Numbered from the stretch's first letter, positions 54,499 through 63,168 are shown. The stretch is 64,000 nucleotides of DNA from Candidatus Pseudobacter hemicellulosilyticus (GCA_029202545.1 CP119311.1:4712001-4776000); one strand, 5' to 3'. Made by a program: numbers and translations. Notes: generated by a model from the sequence alone, not told the origin.

Positions 54499-55485
54499 AT
54501 GGCAAGATCAATAGCATTTCGCGAGGCTCTGCGTGAAGCTATGAGCGAAGAAATGAGAAGAGACCCCAATGTTTTCCTCATGGGTGAGGAAGTAGCAGAA
54601 TACAACGGGGCTTATAAAGTGAGTCAGGGTATGCTCGATGAATTTGGCCCTAAAAGGGTTATCGACACCCCGATCGCTGAACTCGGTTTCACCGGTATTG
54701 CGGTAGGCGCCGCCCAGAACGGCCTCCGCCCTATTGTAGAGTTCATGACCTGGAACTTCGCCGTACTGGCCCTGGACCAGATCCTCAACACAGCATCCAA
54801 GATGCTGGCCATGAGCGGCGGCCAGATCGGTTGTCCCATCGTTTTCCGCGGACCCAACGGTTCCGCCGGTCAGCTGGGCGCCCAGCACTCTACCGCCTTT
54901 GATTCCTACTATGCCAATATCCCCGGCATTAAAGTGATCTCTCCCTCCAATCCTTATGACGCCAAGGGCCTCATGAAAGCGGCTATCCGCGACAATGATC
55001 CCGTGATGTTCATGGAAAGTGAAGTGATGTACGGTGATAAAGGAGAGGTTCCGGAAGAAGAATACATCATCCCCATCGGCAAGGCCGATGTTAAAAAGCA
55101 AGGCCGCGATGTGACCATCGTTTCCTATAATAAAATGATGAAGGTAGCCCTCGGCGCCGCTGCTGAACTGGAAAAAGAAGGTGTCAGCGCCGAAGTGATT
55201 GACCTGCGCAGTATCCGTCCCCTGGACTGGCATACCATCCTGGAGAGTGTGAAAAAGACCAACCGCCTGGTGATTGTGGAAGAACAATGGCCTATGTGCT
55301 CTGTTTCCTCCGAGATCGCTTACCGCATCCAGAAGGAAGGCTTCGATTACCTTGACGCTCCCATCCGCCGCATCACGGCTGCTGACGCCCCCCTGCACTA
55401 TGCCCCCAACCTGGTGGCTGCTGCATTGCCAGACGTTCCCCGCACCGTGAAACTGGTGAAGGAAGTGATGTACACCAAGAAATAA
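54499..55485 (+). CDS. pdhB: Pyruvate dehydrogenase E1 component, beta subunit
   Basis: A 328-residue protein of typical E1-beta length. It starts 'MARSIAFREALREAMSEEMRRDP' and has 'NVFLMGEEVAEYNGAYKVSQGM', 'DTPIAELGFTGIAVGAA', the cofactor-region 'EFMTWNFAVLALDQI' and the C-terminal 'RRITAADAPLHYAP'. With E1-alpha it decarboxylates pyruvate using thiamine diphosphate and passes acetyl to E2. The alpha subunit is not in this window. A frame from 54472 overlaps the promoter and is not used. Confidence 0.94.
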   Translation: MARSIAFREALREAMSEEMRRDPNVFLMGEEVAEYNGAYKVSQGMLDEFGPKRVIDTPIAELGFTGIAVGAAQNGLRPIVEFMTWNFAVLALDQILNTASKMLAMSGGQIGCPIVFRGPNGSAGQLGAQHSTAFDSYYANIPGIKVISPSNPYDAKGLMKAAIRDNDPVMFMESEVMYGDKGEVPEEEYIIPIGKADVKKQGRDVTIVSYNKMMKVALGAAAELEKEGVSAEVIDLRSIRPLDWHTILESVKKTNRLVIVEEQWPMCSVSSEIAYRIQKEGFDYLDAPIRRITAADAPLHYAPNLVAAALPDVPRTVKLVKEVMYTKK

Positions 55486-55502
55486 GGTTTACCGCCGCTA
55501 TA

Positions 55503-55541
55503 GAAAAAATCCCGCAAGCGCTGCTTGCGGGATTTTTTTTT
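55503..55541 (+). terminator. Intrinsic terminator after pdhB
   Basis: ATCCCGCAAGC and GCTTGCGGGAT form an 11-bp stem with a three-base loop and nine T. The A-run upstream makes it usable in both directions. Confidence 0.9.
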
Positions 55542-55589
55542 GTCTTTTGGGTCATGTGCTCCTGGCTGGTAAGGCCCCTGGCCCCGGTA

Positions 55590-55898
55590 CTACAAAGGTT
55601 TCAGGATGGCGTCGGCATTATCGCCCCAGTCCACACTGTCCAGGCATTTTAAAAAGCCGTCGTAATACTGTCCTACCCATTCCCGGAAACCATCGGCCGA
55701 TTGAATGACCTGCCTTTCCCCTGTTTCCTCGTTCACCACGGTGAGCGTGAAATCGCCGGTCCGCAACACCTGGTAAACGGTGAAGAACCTGCGGGCGCCG
55801 GTGGTGAAAAAGATCCTTTTGTCGTAGTAATAGGAGGTCGGGAAAAGGGATTCAAACCAGACGTTGTTGATGTAGAGCTTATACTGTGGATTGAACAT
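55590..55898 (-). CDS. Small protein of unknown function
   Basis: A 102-residue protein. The start at 55898 ('MFNPQYKLYINNVWFES') is chosen over 55952, which adds an unlikely Cys/Phe-rich leader. It is rich in Tyr and Phe and looks like a small soluble alpha/beta domain ('YYYDKRIFFTTGARRFFTVYQV', 'DFTLTVVNEETGE'). No family is recognised. It is convergent with pdhB. Confidence 0.65.
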   Translation of the reverse strand: MFNPQYKLYINNVWFESLFPTSYYYDKRIFFTTGARRFFTVYQVLRTGDFTLTVVNEETGERQVIQSADGFREWVGQYYDGFLKCLDSVDWGDNADAILKPL

Positions 55899-55978
55899 AT
55901 AAAAGGAGAAATTTAAAAAATAAATGCCGGAATGGCAAATGCATTCCGGCATTGGTGCTTGCTGGTAATTGAAAACGC

Positions 55979-56122
55979 TTATTCAAGGATCTTGATAGCA
56001 GAAGAGCAGAGCAGGAGCAGTGCATACACGCAACCGAGTACGAGACCTCCCAGGATTGTTAAACGCATCACAGTTTTGCCCACTCTTGGCGGAGCAGGCT
56101 GTAACAGGATTGGAGCCTTCAT
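55979..56122 (-). CDS. 47-residue single-helix membrane protein
   Basis: A short frame giving a Pro-rich cytosolic start (MKAPILLQPAPPRVGKTVMR), one hydrophobic helix (about 21-40, 'LTILGGLVLGCVYALLLL') and a short tail (SSAIKILE). The positive residues before the helix put the N-terminus inside the cell. It has a clean ATG start and TAA stop between two same-strand genes and fills an otherwise empty gap. Function unknown. Confidence 0.55.
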   Translation of the reverse strand: MKAPILLQPAPPRVGKTVMRLTILGGLVLGCVYALLLLCSSAIKILE

Positions 56123-56237
56123 AAGGACATTTTTGGGTTATTAATTTTTTTCAAAGGATTTGAACTCCCGGCAAGATACATTTCCCCTCCTGCTCCTGCA
56201 AGGGGCTTTTACGATGGTCTGCTGCTGAATTCCACAT

Positions 56238-57032
56238 TCACCAGCGCCGCAGCTGTTCCCTGCTGAAGGTCCATTCCGGTGTATAGATCAGGGGGTTGGC
56301 GTCATTGACCCGGTACCAGGGTCCCAGTCCCGGCTGGTGGCGGTTCTTCAATATATGGATCTGCTGGGCCGGCATATAACTCTGCGCCAGCAGGTAGCGC
56401 TTTTCAAGCGTAACACTGTCCTCCGCCACCATTAACACAATGACGGCATGCCCCGGCGATCCGCCTTTGATCAGGACATCCCCCGGCTGGATAGTATTGA
56501 AATCCGGCACCCGTTTTAACTGCCGCTCCAGTGATAGGGTGCCGCAGTGGGCATATACTTTTTCCAGGTATTGTTCAAAGGCCGGGCGACCGGCATTTTG
56601 TGGACAGGCATAGGCCTTGTCATTGTTATCAAAAAAACAAATCGCCGCAGTCTGCCGCCGGCTATAAAAGTACTCGGCCCGCAGCCGCATCACGGCATCA
56701 GCGCATTGCTGCAGGTCCTTCTTGCCCACCGGCACATCCAGCACGGCAAACTGGGCCGTCTGGTTGGGTTTCAGCTGGCCATTGTAGAGGTATACTTTGG
56801 GATCTTTGCAGATGGGCAGCCGGAGCAGCCATTGCGCAAAAGCAGGGTCGCCGCCCGCCACCCGGCGGTAGCCTTCCGGTAACGGAATGTTCCCTACGGA
56901 GGCAAAAGCGATAGTGTCAGTACTGCCTGCCGATACGCCGCGGTCCCCGATGGCGCGGGGCTTCTGGGCCGTTTCCCGGCAGCAGGCAAAAATTGGCAAA
57001 ATAATTGACAAAAGAATAAGCATCCGGTTCAT
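56238..57032 (-). CDS. DUF4846-family lipoprotein
   Basis: A 264-residue lipoprotein (lipid Cys17 or 18 in 'LPIFACCRET'). It shows the DUF4846 pattern: 'IPLPEGYRRV', 'VYLYNGQLKPNQTAQFAVLDV', 'DLQQCADAVMRLRAEYFYS', 'GDVLIKGGSPGHAVIVLMVAED' and 'LLAQSYMPAQQIHIL'. A Cys-His pair (QQCADAV...GHAV) may be an NlpC-like remnant. No activity is known for the family. It is divergent from the sigma-54-type activator. Confidence 0.85.
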   Translation of the reverse strand: MNRMLILLSIILPIFACCRETAQKPRAIGDRGVSAGSTDTIAFASVGNIPLPEGYRRVAGGDPAFAQWLLRLPICKDPKVYLYNGQLKPNQTAQFAVLDVPVGKKDLQQCADAVMRLRAEYFYSRRQTAAICFFDNNDKAYACPQNAGRPAFEQYLEKVYAHCGTLSLERQLKRVPDFNTIQPGDVLIKGGSPGHAVIVLMVAEDSVTLEKRYLLAQSYMPAQQIHILKNRHQPGLGPWYRVNDANPLIYTPEWTFSREQLRRW

Positions 57033-57038
57033 AAACTA

Positions 57039-57068
57039 TTGTTTGATTGCTTGGTATTGTTATTTTTG
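57039..57068 (+). promoter_or_regulatory. Promoter of the AAA+ response regulator
   Basis: TTG (57039-57041), a 19-base spacer and an exact -7 word TATTTTTG (57061-57068). Confidence 0.55.
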
Positions 57069-57125
57069 AGTAGTTCTTGTGATACGGTTTAATCATTATT
57101 CCACAGCAAAAGATTGTTAAAAAGC

Positions 57126-58289
57126 ATGTCTACTATTTTAATTATCGACGACGAGAAAGCAATTCGCAAGACACTGAGTGAGATCCTCTCTTATGAGGGT
57201 TATAAGATCGAAGAGGCAGGAGATGGGGAAGAAGGATTGAAGAAATTCAAAGAACGCGCCTTCGATGTGGTACTCTGTGATATCAAGATGCCCAAACTGG
57301 ACGGCATCGAATTCCTGGACAAAGCCCGGGAAGCCAATCCCGATGTACCGGTCATCATGATCTCCGGTCACGGTACTATTGAAACCGCCGTGGAAGCCGT
57401 TAAAAAGGGCGCCTACGATTATATCTCAAAACCACCGGACCTGAACCGGCTGCTCATTACCATCCGCAATGCCATGGATAAGACCAACCTGGTGGCGGAG
57501 ACCAAGGTATTGAAACGCAAGGTCAGCAAGGTAGAAGAAATGATCGGGGAGTCCGGTCCTATCCAGAAGATCCGCGAAACCATTGATAAGGTAGCGCCCA
57601 CAGATGCCCGTATACTGGTCACCGGGGAGAACGGCGTTGGCAAGGAACTGGTGGCCCGCTGGGTGCATGAAAAAAGCAACCGTGCTACCGGCCCGCTCAT
57701 TGAAGTGAACTGCGCCGCCATTCCCAGCGAGCTGATAGAAAGCGAGCTTTTTGGTCATGAAAAAGGCTCTTTCACCTCCGCCGTCAAACAACGCATCGGC
57801 AAATTTGAGCAGGCCAGCGGTGGCACCCTTTTCCTGGATGAGATAGGAGATATGAGCCTGAATGCACAGGCTAAAGTATTACGCGCCCTGCAGGAAGGAA
57901 AGATCACCAGGGTAGGGGGCGATAAGGATATCAATGTGGATGTACGCGTGATTGCCGCCACCAATAAAGACCTGCTGCAGGAAGTGGAGGATAAGAATTT
58001 CAGGCTCGACCTGTACCACCGGCTCAGCGTGATCATTATCCATGTACCTTCTCTCAACGACCGGCGGGATGATATTGCTTTGCTGGTGGATAAATTCCTC
58101 GGCGATATCTGTGCTGATTATGGTATTGCCAAGAAAGCCATCGAGGAAGATGCGCTGGCCGCCCTCAAACAGCATAACTGGACAGGTAATATCCGGGAAC
58201 TCCGCAACGTGGTGGAAAGGCTGATCATCCTCTCCGGTAAGACCATCATTGCAGACGATGTATTTGCTTATGTATTACCGAAGAAGTAA
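57126..58289 (+). CDS. NtrC-type AAA+ response regulator lacking HTH and with altered sigma-54 loop
   Basis: A 387-residue protein. The receiver has phosphoacceptor Asp52 in 'VVLCDIKMPKLDG'. The AAA+ domain (about 145-370) has Walker A 'GENGVGKE', Walker B 'GGTLFLDEIGDM' and an Arg-finger region 'FRLDLYHRLSVI'. The loop that normally reads GAFTGA and touches sigma-54 reads GSFTSA (214-219). The chain ends 'IIADDVFAYVLPKK', with no Fis-type helix-turn-helix. It may act from solution, or not on sigma-54 at all. The ATG at 57126 is preferred to a TTG at 57114. Confidence 0.88.
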   Translation: MSTILIIDDEKAIRKTLSEILSYEGYKIEEAGDGEEGLKKFKERAFDVVLCDIKMPKLDGIEFLDKAREANPDVPVIMISGHGTIETAVEAVKKGAYDYISKPPDLNRLLITIRNAMDKTNLVAETKVLKRKVSKVEEMIGESGPIQKIRETIDKVAPTDARILVTGENGVGKELVARWVHEKSNRATGPLIEVNCAAIPSELIESELFGHEKGSFTSAVKQRIGKFEQASGGTLFLDEIGDMSLNAQAKVLRALQEGKITRVGGDKDINVDVRVIAATNKDLLQEVEDKNFRLDLYHRLSVIIIHVPSLNDRRDDIALLVDKFLGDICADYGIAKKAIEEDALAALKQHNWTGNIRELRNVVERLIILSGKTIIADDVFAYVLPKK

Positions 58290-58296
58290 AACGTTC

Positions 58297-58325
58297 ATAG
58301 CCGTTGCCAGCAGGAGCGGCTATAT
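58297..58325 (+). terminator. Hairpin after the AAA+ regulator
   Basis: ATAGCCG (58297-58303) and CGGCTAT (58317-58323), followed by an AT-rich run, between convergent genes. Confidence 0.5.
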
Positions 58326-58330
58326 ATTCT

Positions 58331-59254
58331 TTATATTTCAGGACACGCCGGCTTCCAGGCCGGCGTTTTGCTTTCCGAAAAGGAAAGCATGGAAAGATCA
58401 TTCTGAAGATAGGTGGTATTAACAGGCAGGTTCCCCAGTTTGCAGCCACAGCCATGCAGGCCGGCAAAGAAGATCTCCTTGTCAGGAAAGCGGTCGGCCA
58501 GTTTGCGCAGGTAGGTATTGATATCGCAGCGCACAATATTGGTGACCTGGTGAAAATACAATTGGGAAATATACTGCTGCCGGCAGATAGCCTCCAGCGC
58601 ATCCGGGGAAACACTCTTCCCGGCATACACGGTGGGGACACCGTTCTTCTTCAGCAGGTATTGCATAAAAAGTAGGGGGATCTCATGGAATTCTGCACCG
58701 GGCGTAAACAGCAGGACACTGCGGCCGGGGGCAGTAGCGGGACGGACCGGGGGCAACCCGTCAATAGCGCTCACCATTTTCTTCAGCACCAGCGCCGATG
58801 CAAAATGTTCCTGGCAGGGATGGATCTTGCCCGCCAGCCATAATACGCCGATCTTGTTCAGCAACTGGAAGATCACATGCTGCACAGTGCGCTCAAAGCC
58901 ATATTCAATGATAACATTCTGTAATATCCGTTCAAACCGGAGCTGGTCAAAATCCAGTGTGGCTTCCGTGAGCTGGTTCACATAGGCCCCAAACTGCTCA
59001 CATTCCTTTTTCAGTTCCAGGGTAAGGTCCCGGATCTTGTCTGCATCCATACAGGCTATCCTGGAAATCTTATAGCCATGGTTATAGAGAAGGGCCACCC
59101 GCAGGATGAATTTCAGGTCGTCGCTGTCATACACACGGTGCTTACTCTCCTTACGCTTGGGGCATAAAAGATTATGACGCTGCTCCCAGATCCGGATGGT
59201 ATGCGCCTTGATGCCGGTGAGCTGTTCAATATCCCGTATGGAAAAAACATTCAT
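58331..59254 (-). CDS. CarH/LitR-like MerR regulator with B12-binding domain
   Basis: A 307-residue protein. The MerR winged helix (about 1-70, 'SIRDIEQLTGIKAHTIRIWEQRH') is followed by a four-helix bundle (about 90-165) and a B12-binding Rossmann-type domain (about 178-300). The W-x9-EH signature of CarH is present (Trp139, Glu149, His150), as is a His in the cobalamin lower-ligand position (His190 in 'TPGAEFHEIP'). The bundle His that forms the light-state adduct in Thermus CarH is Leu140 here. Such proteins repress carotenoid or photo-protective genes in the dark; none is adjacent. Confidence 0.85.
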   Translation of the reverse strand: MNVFSIRDIEQLTGIKAHTIRIWEQRHNLLCPKRKESKHRVYDSDDLKFILRVALLYNHGYKISRIACMDADKIRDLTLELKKECEQFGAYVNQLTEATLDFDQLRFERILQNVIIEYGFERTVQHVIFQLLNKIGVLWLAGKIHPCQEHFASALVLKKMVSAIDGLPPVRPATAPGRSVLLFTPGAEFHEIPLLFMQYLLKKNGVPTVYAGKSVSPDALEAICRQQYISQLYFHQVTNIVRCDINTYLRKLADRFPDKEIFFAGLHGCGCKLGNLPVNTTYLQNDLSMLSFSESKTPAWKPACPEI

Positions 59255-59259
59255 AATGG

Positions 59260-59287
59260 GTTGTAACAATATGGAAGATATTACAAC
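59260..59287. promoter_or_regulatory. Palindrome at the CarH-like gene start, candidate operator
   Basis: GTTGTAA (59260-59266) and TTACAAC (59281-59287) are separated by 14 bases and lie directly upstream of the regulator's start codon on the minus strand. Autoregulation is likely. Confidence 0.6.
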
Positions 59288-59491
59288 TAATCCATCTGGC
59301 CAATTCAGGAAACGCTGCGGGTAGCATTTTAACCGGCTTTTTAGGATTGGCCTGACCGGCTTCCCTTTCGGACGCCTGACGGTATTTACGGGTATCGGGG
59401 GCAGTCCCGGTCCAATAATTTGACATACAGAGATATAGCCTTATTTTAGCAAATTATTGGTTAAGCCCGGTCGCCAACAACAGCGAATCGG

Positions 59492-59499
59492 TACATTTG
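59492..59499 (+). promoter_or_regulatory. -7 element of lepB
   Basis: TACATTTG, exact match to TAnnTTTG, 25 bases before the start codon; no good -33 box. Confidence 0.5.
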
Positions 59500-59524
59500 C
59501 CACAATTTTTACAAAAAATAGCCC

Positions 59525-61027
59525 ATGAGCTTTCATGATCTGTCCGTCATTATTTTAATATCGCTACTGATCGTTTGGCTGCCTTCTTTCGGAATGGCCA
59601 AATTGTTCGAAAAAGCTGGCATCCCTTCCTGGAAAGCATACGTCCCATTCTATAATACCTGGGAGATCCTTAAAGTGACCCGCTTCCGCAAGCACTGGTT
59701 CTTCTGGCAGTTCATCCCCGTGGTGGGCTGGTTCATCAGTCTCTGGTTGCTGGTGGAATTTGTGAAATTGTTCGGCAAGCACAGTTTCTGGTCGCATGCC
59801 GCTACCGTGCTGGTCCCCTTTCTTTATTTCCCTTACCTGGCCTACCACAAGGATACCCGGTATGTAGGCTATGAGGTAGCCCGGAAACATAAAAAATCAG
59901 CTGTACGCGAGTGGATCGATGCCGGTGTATTTGCCATTGTGGCCGCCACCCTGATCCGCACTTTCGTATTTGAAGCTTATACCATTCCTACAGGCTCTAT
60001 GGAAAAGACCCTGCTGGTGAATGATTTCCTGTTCGTGAGCAAACTCAGCTATGGCCCGCGTATTCCCAATACGCCCCTGGCTTTCCCCTTTGTTCACCAT
60101 ACCATGCCCATCACCAACAGCAAGTCCTATTCCGAGCTGATCAAACTGCCGTATACACGCTGGTTCCCCCGCCCGGTTAAAAGGAATGATGTGGTGGTAT
60201 TCAATTTCCCCGCAGGAGATACCTTGACCAGGGAATTTGATTCCAAGGAACCTTATTACGACCTGATCCGCGCCCGTGGCAGGGACAGGGTATGGGATGA
60301 GCTGACCGTGACTACCCGGCCCGTGGACAAGCGTGAGAACTATATCAAACGTTGCGTGGCCATTGCCGGTGATACTATCCAGCTGATTGACGGTATCCTC
60401 TACGTAAATAATGAAAAAGCCTTTATCAGCCCCACGGCCTCCACTTTCTATTATGTCTATACCACAGGGGAGATGGACGAAAAAGTATTAAGGGATGAAG
60501 GCATCCTGCTGAGCAAGGATCCGGAAAGTACAGATATGATGGCTATCCAGGGTGGTTACGTCATGAACCTTTCCCTGACCGAGCTGGAGATCATCAAAAA
60601 GATCCCTGGTTTTAAATCCGCAGAACTGGCTATTGACAATAATTACGATCCCAAGATCTTCCCCAACGATACCACCTATTTCAAATGGACAGTAGATAAT
60701 TTCGGTAAGCTCTGGATACCGAAAAAAGGCGCCAGCATTTCCCTGACGCCGCAGAATGTACTCTTATACAAACGGTGTATTAGTGTGTATGAGAACAATA
60801 CCTGGGAAGAAAACGCAGGTAAGATCTATATTAACGGCCAGCCCGCCGACTCCTATACTTTCAAAATGGATTATTTCTGGATGATGGGTGACAACCGGCA
60901 CAAATCACAGGACAGCCGCTACTGGGGTTTTGTTCCTGAGGACCATGTGGTAGGTGGCGCCTGGATGATCTGGATGAGCTGGGATGAGGGCGTACGCTGG
61001 AACCGGCTCTTTAAAAAGATCCGCTGA
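59525..61027 (+). CDS. lepB: Signal peptidase I, long Bacteroidota form
   Basis: A 500-residue enzyme. The N-terminal 125 residues form a DUF5684-like membrane unit with helices at about 8-25, 60-80 and 92-106. The peptidase anchor helix lies at about 132-148. Catalytic Ser158 lies in 'YTIPTGSMEKTL', the general-base Lys in 'YIKRCVAIAGDTIQ', and 'MMGDNRHKSQDSRYWGFVPEDHVVG' closes the fold. An insert of about 100 residues between the last two blocks is typical of this phylum. It removes signal peptides from exported proteins. The cytidine deaminase gene starts two bases after its stop. Confidence 0.95.
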   Translation: MSFHDLSVIILISLLIVWLPSFGMAKLFEKAGIPSWKAYVPFYNTWEILKVTRFRKHWFFWQFIPVVGWFISLWLLVEFVKLFGKHSFWSHAATVLVPFLYFPYLAYHKDTRYVGYEVARKHKKSAVREWIDAGVFAIVAATLIRTFVFEAYTIPTGSMEKTLLVNDFLFVSKLSYGPRIPNTPLAFPFVHHTMPITNSKSYSELIKLPYTRWFPRPVKRNDVVVFNFPAGDTLTREFDSKEPYYDLIRARGRDRVWDELTVTTRPVDKRENYIKRCVAIAGDTIQLIDGILYVNNEKAFISPTASTFYYVYTTGEMDEKVLRDEGILLSKDPESTDMMAIQGGYVMNLSLTELEIIKKIPGFKSAELAIDNNYDPKIFPNDTTYFKWTVDNFGKLWIPKKGASISLTPQNVLLYKRCISVYENNTWEENAGKIYINGQPADSYTFKMDYFWMMGDNRHKSQDSRYWGFVPEDHVVGGAWMIWMSWDEGVRWNRLFKKIR

Positions 61028-61028
61028 T

Positions 61029-61517
61029 ATGAAAAAGAACGATTACCACTTCTCATATGAGATCTATACAGGCGCTGAGGAACTGAATTCGGCCGATAGT
61101 TCCCTGCTGGAAGAAGCGCGCCGTATTTGTGAAAAGGCCTATGCGCCCTATTCGCAATTCAAAGTAGGCGCAGTGGCCCTGCTGGCCAATGGCCAGCTGG
61201 TGCGGGGCACCAACCAGGAGAACGCCTCTTATCCTGCCGGGACCTGTGCAGAGCATTCGTTGCTGGCTACGGCCGGCACGCTGTTTCCCGGGCTGCCTAT
61301 TGACGCCATGGCCATCAGTTACCATTCCGGCCATGGGGAAAGCAACCAGCCCTGCAGCCCCTGCGGGATCTGCCGACAGGCATTGCATGAATTTGAGCTA
61401 AGGGTAGGACGGCCCATCCGGCTGATCCTGGGCGGACTCACCGGCCCGGTCATAGTAGTGGACAAAGCCAGCCAGCTGCTGCCCCTCGGCTTTACAGCGG
61501 ATATGCTTGGAAAATAA
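61029..61517 (+). CDS. cdd: Cytidine deaminase
   Basis: A 162-residue enzyme. Zinc ligands Cys73, Cys109 and Cys112 and the proton-shuttle Glu75 lie in 'GTCAEHSLL' and 'PCSPCGICRQ'. The N-terminal 'AYAPYSQFKVGAVALLANG' is standard. It deaminates cytidine and deoxycytidine to uridine forms for salvage. The ATG at 61029 lies almost directly after the lepB stop, so the two are co-transcribed, and a strong terminator follows. Confidence 0.95.
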   Translation: MKKNDYHFSYEIYTGAEELNSADSSLLEEARRICEKAYAPYSQFKVGAVALLANGQLVRGTNQENASYPAGTCAEHSLLATAGTLFPGLPIDAMAISYHSGHGESNQPCSPCGICRQALHEFELRVGRPIRLILGGLTGPVIVVDKASQLLPLGFTADMLGK

Positions 61518-61535
61518 CAACAGCATTGTATAAAT

Positions 61536-61574
61536 GAAAGGATCCCGGCAGTAACCGGGATCCTTTCTCTTTTT
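61536..61574 (+). terminator. Intrinsic terminator after cdd
   Basis: GAAAGGATCCCGG and CCGGGATCCTTTC form a perfect 13-bp stem followed by a T-rich run, between convergent genes. Confidence 0.9.
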
Positions 61575-61590
61575 ATAGTGTTGATCATTT

Positions 61591-62592
61591 TTATTTTTCG
61601 GCCATCTTCACTACTATACGGCCCATGATCTTCCCGGCCAGGATATTATCAATATAGGTATGGTTCAGCTCTTCCAGGGTCACTTCTTTGGCAATGGCGT
61701 TGAGCTTTTCCCGGATATTCCAGGTATCGGCCAGTTTACCCCATACGGCCAGTCGCCTCACCATCGGCGTCTCCGCCGAGCCAATGCCCAGCAGGTTGAT
61801 GCCATTGAGTATAAAAGGATATACAGTAGCATCCAGTTTGGGGGAGGATACCAGGCCGGTGCTTACCACGCAGCCTTCCGCCTTACAGCCTTTCAGCAGT
61901 GTCAGCAGGGTATTGCCGCCCACGGTATCAATAGCGCCGGCCCATTTTGGTTTGAGCAGGGCCTTACCGGAATGGTCCGTTACAAAAGCCCGGTCCTGGA
62001 TCTCGCTGGCGCCCAGGTGTTGCAGGTATTCCTGTGCGTTATCCTTGCCCGTTACGGCTATCACTTCATAGCCGGCTTTGTGCAGCAGGCTCACGGCCAT
62101 GCTGCCTACGCCTCCGGTAGAGCCGGTGACCACAACAGGTCCCTGGGCCGGATCCTGGCCCATCAGCTCCATTTTATAAAGGGCCAGGGCGGCGGTGAAA
62201 CCAGCCGTGCCGATGGCCATACATTCTTTGAGGGTGAAAGCCGTGGGTTTCTTGACCACCCAGGCGGCCGGTACACGGATATATTCACCATAGCCACCGC
62301 AGGTGTTCATGCCCAGGTCGTACCCGGTAACAATCACCTCTTCGCCGGTGGCGAACAATTCACTGCGACTGATCTCTACCACACCGGCAGCATCAATGCC
62401 CGGCGTATGCGGGAACTGGCGGGTAATGCCTTTATTCCCGGTGGCGGATAAAGCGTCCTTGTAGTTCAGGGAAGAGTACTGTACCTTGATGACCACCTCG
62501 CCGGGGGGCAGGTCGTCAATCATGCGTTCCACGATGGTTCTCTCAAATTTTCCGTCTTTCGTTTCTGTTACCCAGAGTGCTTTGAATGGCAT
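61591..62592 (-). CDS. YhdH/AcuI-family NADPH-dependent quinone oxidoreductase (acryloyl-CoA reductase-like)
   Basis: A 333-residue medium-chain dehydrogenase/reductase without structural zinc. It has 'VQYSSLNYKDALSATGNKGITR', 'FPHTPGIDAAGVVE' and the NADPH-binding 'VVTGSTGGVGSMAVSLLHKAGY'. The 'SSLNYKDAL' and 'GGYGEYIRVP' segments are diagnostic of the YhdH/AcuI group, whose members reduce acryloyl-CoA or quinones. The physiological substrate here is unknown. Confidence 0.93.
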   Translation of the reverse strand: MPFKALWVTETKDGKFERTIVERMIDDLPPGEVVIKVQYSSLNYKDALSATGNKGITRQFPHTPGIDAAGVVEISRSELFATGEEVIVTGYDLGMNTCGGYGEYIRVPAAWVVKKPTAFTLKECMAIGTAGFTAALALYKMELMGQDPAQGPVVVTGSTGGVGSMAVSLLHKAGYEVIAVTGKDNAQEYLQHLGASEIQDRAFVTDHSGKALLKPKWAGAIDTVGGNTLLTLLKGCKAEGCVVSTGLVSSPKLDATVYPFILNGINLLGIGSAETPMVRRLAVWGKLADTWNIREKLNAIAKEVTLEELNHTYIDNILAGKIMGRIVVKMAEK

Positions 62593-62659
62593 AAAATGGT
62601 TCTCCTATTGATTGTAGATTGTTTTCATCAGCTGAAGTGGCTGCAAATCCTGTTCCTGA

Positions 62660-63166
62660 TCAGAAAAGGGTGAGCACGCCATGGGCTATCTTCTTCTCAT
62701 GTTCCAGCAGCCAGCGTTTGCGCCAGAGACCACCGGCATAACCTACCAGGTCATTTTTGGCGCCAATAACGCGGTGACAGGGAACAATGATAGCCAGTTG
62801 GTTCTTTCCATTGGTGCTGGCGGCGGCCCGGATCACTTTAGGATCGCCGAGGCGGCGTGCCAGTTCCTGGTAGCTGATCGTTTTGCCGAAGGGAATATTG
62901 ACCAGTTCGCTCCAGACCTTTTGCTGGAACTCGGTTCCGGACTGGCTTACAGGTAGTTCAAAAGAACGCCTGTCGCCATGGAAATACTGGATCAGTTCTT
63001 CGGTGGCCTGGATGGCCAGTGGCGGCAGTGCCCCGGCAGAGGCATCGTCGGGCGGCAGCTGGTCGGAGTTATCTATAAAACAGACCTCACTGAGATAATG
63101 CTCAGTGCCGGACAGCCGCAGCAGCCCGACCGGGGACTGGTAATATGTAGTAAACGGGGGAGGCAT
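62660..63166 (-). CDS. ogt: Methylated-DNA-protein cysteine methyltransferase
   Basis: A 168-residue DNA-repair protein. The acceptor Cys130 lies in 'LAIIVPCHRVIGAKNDL'. The DNA-binding helix 'TISYQELARRLGDPKVIRAAA' precedes it. The short N-terminal domain and lack of an Ada-type zinc domain fit Ogt. It removes methyl groups from O6-methylguanine in a suicide reaction. It starts two bases after the csaA stop, so the two genes form an operon. Confidence 0.94.
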   Translation of the reverse strand: MPPPFTTYYQSPVGLLRLSGTEHYLSEVCFIDNSDQLPPDDASAGALPPLAIQATEELIQYFHGDRRSFELPVSQSGTEFQQKVWSELVNIPFGKTISYQELARRLGDPKVIRAAASTNGKNQLAIIVPCHRVIGAKNDLVGYAGGLWRKRWLLEHEKKIAHGVLTLF

Positions 63167-63168
63167 AA

